Source of the DNA: Moanibacter sp965226025 | Lineage (GTDB): Bacteria > Verrucomicrobiota > Verrucomicrobiia > Opitutales > UBA2987 | Length of the DNA stretch: 64,000 nt | Assembly (NCBI GenBank): GCA_965226025.1 | Contig: CBDDCD010000001.1 | Location: forward strand, 1,302,001-1,366,000 | Direction: 5' to 3' | Part shown: positions 60,290-64,000 of the stretch, one piece after another | How the letters are laid out: each line of letters opens with the position of its first letter | How positions within the stretch are numbered: position 1 is the first letter of the stretch | Program-made: the position numbers and the translations under genes | The notes under the pieces: model-generated | The model's input: only the letters and a program-made list of their open reading frames with translations | Told to the model about the DNA's origin: nothing | Databases searched by the model: none

Positions 60290-60333
60290 CATAGGCACGT
60301 TGCTTGACGGGGAGTGGCGGGGGGGATAGGTCC
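60290..60333. repeat. 45-bp dispersed repeat, copy 2
   Basis: CATAGGCACGT then GCTTGACGGGGAGTGGCGG and GGGGATAGGTCC. One or two changes relative to 59518-59562. Confidence 0.65.
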
Positions 60334-60611
60334 CGGATGCGAGATCGTCGATCTCATCGTTATCTCCAACCACAGCGTTATGCCGGCGAGGTGAGGGTGG
60401 ACTAAGGACATCCTCGATTCCGCTTGAGAGATCCAAAGCGGAAAGGCCGCGACAGGCTCTGCCACAACGGCGATTCCCTGGGACGGCGCAGACGATAAAC
60501 TTGCTCCACCATGCCGCCCAGGGTAAGTAAGAGGGTGTGTCATCTAACGGCATATTCACGCTGGTGAGAATACACAAATGACATTTCGGAACGACAGATG
60601 AAGCCAAGGCT

Positions 60612-61877
60612 ATGATGAATCCACATACAGAGCACCCGCAGCTGCTGCTGCCTGACGGGGTGATTGATGGGAGCGATGGTGCGTCCAGATCCGGGCAGGC
60701 AGTCTTGATCGATCAGGGCATGATCATCGAAATCGACGAAGTGGCAAATGTGAGGCCGGTCTGTCCGCACGGTACGGTTGACGTCGACCTGTCGGGTTCA
60801 ACGCTGTGTCCGGGTCTGATCGACGGACATACGCATCTCAGTCTGGCGGGTGACGGTCGCAACTACGACGAGATGTTCTCGGAGACGGACGAGATGATGG
60901 TGATGACGGGCGCCATGAACCTGATGAAGCATCTTCGCGCCGGAATCACGACGATCCGTGAGCACGGGGCAAGGAACCGGGTAGGGTTCGCGCTCAAGGA
61001 AGGCCTTCAAAGAGGATACATCCCGGGGCCGAGAATGCAGGTAAGCGGGCGGCCGATTACGTGTAGGGGCGGGCATTTCTGGTTTTGTAACGAAGAAGCC
61101 GACGAGGAAGACGAGATCCGGAAATCGGTGCGGAGACTCGTTCACGAAGGGGCGGACTATATCAAGATCATGGCATCCGGCGGAGGTACGCGCGGAACGA
61201 TTCCCGGGCGGGCGTCGTATACCGAAGCCAAGCTTCACGCGGCCGTTCACGAGGCGCACCATTTGGAGCGGACGACAGCAGCTCATTGTCGGGCCCGAGA
61301 GTCGATGAAACGTGCCGTTCAGGCAGGGATCGACTTGATGGAACACGCGGAGTTTCTGGATCCCGACGATGAGATGCGGTTCGATCCCGAAATCGCGGCT
61401 ATGATGGAGGAGAGCCAGATCTGGATCAGCCCGACGCTCCAGGCGTGGACGAAGTATCCACGGATCGTGGAGCTCAGAAATCAACGCGATCTCGGCTCGT
61501 TGTCTCACGGCGGGGAGATCGAGCTCGATGGGCTGGAAAAGCGTGCAGAAGTCCGGCTGGAGGTGATGCGGAAGCTGTTACAGTATGACGTGAAGGAGCG
61601 GATACTGCCGGGGACGGATTCGGGCGTGGGGTTGCTCGCGTTCGGACACCTGGACTACGACCTTGAACTGCTGGTCGAGGTCGGGTTCTCTCCGGCAGAT
61701 GCGATCGTCTCAGCCACACGGATCTCGGCGGATGCGATCGGGATGAGCGATTCGATCGGGACAATTCAGAAAGGTAAGGTCGCCGATCTTGTCGCGTTCG
61801 ATGGGGATCCGTCGAAGAATATCGTTGCGGCAAGGCAAGTAAGAGCGGTGTTTCAAGGGGGAAAGCGGGTTCGGTGA
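60612..61877 (+). CDS. Amidohydrolase (imidazolonepropionase/prolidase-like)
   Basis: This 421-residue metal-dependent hydrolase has the N-terminal beta-sandwich, then DGHTH (His73, His75), a likely carboxylated Lys in DYIKIMAS (Lys185), metal His residues in AAHCRA (His225) and MEHAEF (His244), and the catalytic Asp in PGTDSG (Asp336). Together they define a binuclear amidohydrolase of the Xaa-Pro dipeptidase/imidazolonepropionase-like branch. The substrate is probably an N-acyl or dipeptide-like compound, but it cannot be named. Two ATG codons are adjacent at the start (60612, 60615). It is followed by a truncated GH32 gene with a 31-base gap. Confidence 0.88.
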   Translation: MMNPHTEHPQLLLPDGVIDGSDGASRSGQAVLIDQGMIIEIDEVANVRPVCPHGTVDVDLSGSTLCPGLIDGHTHLSLAGDGRNYDEMFSETDEMMVMTGAMNLMKHLRAGITTIREHGARNRVGFALKEGLQRGYIPGPRMQVSGRPITCRGGHFWFCNEEADEEDEIRKSVRRLVHEGADYIKIMASGGGTRGTIPGRASYTEAKLHAAVHEAHHLERTTAAHCRARESMKRAVQAGIDLMEHAEFLDPDDEMRFDPEIAAMMEESQIWISPTLQAWTKYPRIVELRNQRDLGSLSHGGEIELDGLEKRAEVRLEVMRKLLQYDVKERILPGTDSGVGLLAFGHLDYDLELLVEVGFSPADAIVSATRISADAIGMSDSIGTIQKGKVADLVAFDGDPSKNIVAARQVRAVFQGGKRVR

Positions 61878-61908
61878 GCCAAGGCAAATAGGACAACACC
61901 AGGGATTG

Positions 61909-62289
61909 ATGAAATACCCGTCAAAGGTGCCACAGCGCACCTACGCAACAAGCCTCGAGGAACAACTCGAGCAGCTGAGAACGGATGAGCTTGCGGTCCG
62001 CTTCGCCGAGTCCCGAGCGCGCCAATCCTCGGATCCCTATCGTCCCACCTACCACTACGTGAATCCAGAAGGTCCTTCCAACGATCCGAACGGGTTCACC
62101 ACCTGGCAGGGACGCTATCACCTGTTCTACCAGCAGTATCGCCCGGAGGACCGGCGTCAGCACTGGGACCATGCCGTCAACAACGGCGGCGTCAACGCGC
62201 CGACGGCTACACCGGATGGGGAGGGCGGTGGGGATAGGTTGCGGAGCGTCGATTGTGATTTGGCGAATCACCACGAGCCCCAGTCGTGA
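61909..62289 (+). pseudogene. GH32 (sucrose/fructan hydrolase) N-terminal fragment
   Basis: The frame from ATG 61909 contains YHYVNPEGPSNDPNGF (the NDPNG box with the catalytic Asp), WQGRYHLFYQQYRPEDRRQH and WDHAV, the usual start of a GH32 propeller. Soon after WDHAV the family sequence stops, and the frame runs through a 22-base copy of the dispersed repeat at 62217. Only about 100 of the usual 450-500 residues remain. The gene was probably cut by a deletion or insertion event at or near the repeat. Confidence 0.78.
62217..62239. repeat. Partial copy of the 45-bp repeat at the GH32 break
   Basis: GGGGAG.GCGGTGGGGATAGGT matches the right half of the repeats at 59518 and 60290. It sits just after the point where GH32 similarity ends. 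Confidence 0.55.
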
Positions 62290-62366
62290 AGCTCTTCAAT
62301 CTTGTGACCACCGCTGTTCTTCCGTATAGCCTAACCTTTCCCAATCCAACAGACAGGATCTTTCTG

Positions 62367-63431
62367 ATGAGCTCGGAAATACAACAGAAACCCTACCCCT
62401 TGCGCTCGGTACCCGGCTTCCACAGCGATCACCACGGGATTCAGATCGGCACCTACGTGTCCAACACCGCCAGTGACGAAGAGCTACAGCTATTGGAGCA
62501 GCTCGATGTCAAGTGGGCGATGCTCATTATCCACGAGCCCGAACTACACACCGCAGCCTACTACATGCAGTGCAAAGAACGTCTCGCCCAATATGGGCTG
62601 CAGATCTACCGCATCGCCAACCACAGCGTCCATAACGTGCCCGAGTTGACCCTCAACCTGCCGGGGCGTGACGATAAAATCGACGAATTCATCCACTTCA
62701 TCCGCAACCTGGCCGAAGCTGGCATCCCCTATAACACCTACGCCCATATGGGCAACGGCATCTGGAGCTCGGGCCACACCACTGGCCGTGGCGGCGTCAC
62801 CGCCCGCGTCCTTGATATCGAGGATGCTAAAGGCAGTTGGAACGGCCAGACCTATTCCGACGACCTGACCCACGGCCGCGCCTACAGCGAGGAAGAGCTG
62901 TGGGATAACTACGAGTACATGATCCGTAAAATCGCCCCGGTCGCCGAAAGCGAAGGAGTCTATATAGGCATCCACCCGGACGACCCGCCGGTCTATACCC
63001 TCGGCGGCATCCCCCGCTGTATCTTCGGCAATTTCGTGGGCTACAAGCGCGCCCTGGAGATCGCCGACAGTCCCAATATCGGCGTTTGCCTCTGCGTTGG
63101 CTGCTGGCTCGAGGGCGGCGAAGCAGGTATGGGAGTCGGCGTCGTCGAGGCGATCCGGTACTTCGGCGGCATAAACAAGCTCTTCAAGGTCCACTTCCGC
63201 AACGTCTCCAACCCCATGCCCGAGCCCTGGAGGGAAACCTTCATCGACGACGGCTATCAGGACATGCACGAGGTGATGCGGGCCCTGCGCCAAGTCGACT
63301 ACGACGGGGTTATCATACCCGACCACATCCCCAACATGGTCGGAGGCGGCAGAACCGGTTTGGCCTATTCCATCGCATATATGCGCGCGCTCGTGCAAGC
63401 GGTGAACAACGAGCAGGGCGGAGCTGCTTGA
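62367..63431 (+). CDS. uxuA: Mannonate dehydratase (UxuA-like)
   Basis: This 354-residue TIM-barrel protein resembles mannonate dehydratase, which converts D-mannonate to 2-dehydro-3-deoxy-D-gluconate in glucuronate breakdown. Expected metal-binding segments are present: YIGIHPDDPP, IGVCLCVGCW (Cys), LFKVHFRNVS (His) and GVIIPDHIPNM (Asp, His). The N-terminal part has HGIQIGTYV and an IHEPE segment. Start ATG 62367 (MSSEIQQ) has AGGATC upstream. A separate epimerase-type function within the same fold is possible. It would act with KDG kinase and aldolase, not seen here. Confidence 0.75.
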   Translation: MSSEIQQKPYPLRSVPGFHSDHHGIQIGTYVSNTASDEELQLLEQLDVKWAMLIIHEPELHTAAYYMQCKERLAQYGLQIYRIANHSVHNVPELTLNLPGRDDKIDEFIHFIRNLAEAGIPYNTYAHMGNGIWSSGHTTGRGGVTARVLDIEDAKGSWNGQTYSDDLTHGRAYSEEELWDNYEYMIRKIAPVAESEGVYIGIHPDDPPVYTLGGIPRCIFGNFVGYKRALEIADSPNIGVCLCVGCWLEGGEAGMGVGVVEAIRYFGGINKLFKVHFRNVSNPMPEPWRETFIDDGYQDMHEVMRALRQVDYDGVIIPDHIPNMVGGGRTGLAYSIAYMRALVQAVNNEQGGAA

Positions 63432-63779
63432 CCGGCACCGCTGTGATACGCCGCACCGACTGGAGCGGAAAGCTGGCATCCCATCCCCCGAAGACTCGTC
63501 CTAATGACTTCGCCGACACAAGTGGGGACGGTTTCGCGAAGATCACGTACTGCCAGACGTTGGCCTGCGCCTCGTCGATAGGCCCCGGTGACCGGTCCTC
63601 CTTGCCTCGACGAAGCCTCGCGCCAAGGCGCTTCCCCGGCGCGGCACGAGTCCGATCGCCCTACCCGGCTCGATCCCCTTTGCTCTCCTCGTGAGCTTGT
63701 CCAACTCACTCGGATCGTATTTGCTGGATCCTACTCCGCTGAAGCAATACCGGAACGAAGTCCTCATCGATTTCACGAT
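63432..63779. other. Intergenic region, no gene recognised
   Basis: About 350 bases before the methyltransferase. The minus-strand frame at 63543-63998 overlaps the methyltransferase start and is its shadow. Confidence 0.4.
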
Positions 63780-64000
63780 ATGGAATACTGCCGCGCCTGG
63801 GAACGGGAAGCCGAGGCCAGGAATGAGCATCGTAAGGCGTATTTCTCCGACATGGCGCAGCGACTCGGGAAGCCTGGGATACCGGCCCCGCACGTGCTCG
63901 AGTTTGGATGCGGCCCAGGTTTCCTCGCCACTCACCTCCTGCGGGAACTTCCCGACATTCGTTACACCGAGCTCGATTTCTCGCGGCCCATGCTGCACCT
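63780..64000 (+). CDS. SAM-dependent methyltransferase, 5' part (continues beyond window)
   Basis: From ATG 63780 the open frame reads MEYCRAWEREAEARNEHRKA, then VLEFGCGPGFLATHLL, the glycine-rich SAM-binding motif I, and YTELDFSRPMLHL, motif II with its acidic residue. It is a class I methyltransferase. The frame is open at the window edge. The substrate is unknown. Confidence 0.82.
   Translation, partial: MEYCRAWEREAEARNEHRKAYFSDMAQRLGKPGIPAPHVLEFGCGPGFLATHLLRELPDIRYTELDFSRPMLH

Noticed and set aside
63543..63998. 151-residue minus-strand frame at the right edge
   Set aside because: The opposite strand reads a clear methyltransferase motif (LEFGCGPGF) from ATG 63780, so this frame is a shadow.
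1..64000. CRISPR array
   Set aside because: No regularly spaced direct repeats with unique spacers and no cas-like gene were seen.

Overview
The window looks like chromosome from a marine or host-associated Verrucomicrobiota bacterium, most likely near Opitutae/Puniceicoccales. This rests on recognition of family style, not on a marker gene: the secreted protein at 3115-5142 ends in the aromatic-rich C-terminal module common in that group, a DUF6785/DUF6784-type membrane protein and an isolated ExbD occur, and many enolase, phytanoyl-CoA dioxygenase, amidohydrolase and glycosidase-like proteins are present. No rRNA or ribosomal protein gene is present to settle taxonomy. The only RNA gene seen is a tRNA-Gln(UUG) at 59618-59692.

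Layout. 1-11.3 kb: a partial sugar-acid dehydratase of the enolase superfamily, an alpha/beta hydrolase, a pilin-like protein, a DNRLRE-type secreted protein, a Rieske/amidohydrolase pair, then a minus-strand group with a CDP-alcohol phosphatidyltransferase, an NAD-epimerase and a ketopantoate-reductase-like protein. 11.5-14.5 kb: a damaged exbD and the first copy of a 1817 bp insertion sequence. 14.5-37 kb: MBOAT remains, a YdjM-like hydrolase, a frameshifted large membrane protein, a two-gene glycosidase-like operon, a PhyH dioxygenase pair, a chorismate-lyase-like protein, a DUF255 thioredoxin-fold protein, a frameshifted flotillin (floA), a B12-radical SAM enzyme, a Gfo/Idh/MocA oxidoreductase, a HAD-menorin fusion and a membrane protein with a beta-propeller. 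37-38.8 kb: an identical second IS copy inserted inside an IS1380-type transposase remnant. 39-43.7 kb: an inositol module (inositol-phosphate synthase, and a cytidylyltransferase/CDP-alcohol transferase/HAD phosphatase fusion) enclosing a cold-shock protein and an acidic lipoprotein. 44-57.9 kb: accessory DNA with an IS1634-type element, IS200 and integrase scraps, a decayed surface-polysaccharide region, a BrnT-type toxin-antitoxin pair and a damaged group II intron. 57.9-64 kb: carbohydrate catabolism (propeller protein, amidohydrolase, truncated GH32, mannonate dehydratase) and the start of a methyltransferase.

How the genes fit together. The enolase-family enzyme, mannonate dehydratase and propeller/TIM-barrel glycosidase-like proteins suggest use of uronate-rich polysaccharide. 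The inositol module predicts synthesis of a phosphodiester-linked inositol compound (solute or lipid) from glucose 6-phosphate. The abundance of insertion sequences, MITE-like repeats and broken genes marks this as a plastic part of the chromosome. Several breaks are single-base changes in short homopolymers and may be sequencing errors, so the frameshifted genes should be treated as possibly intact.
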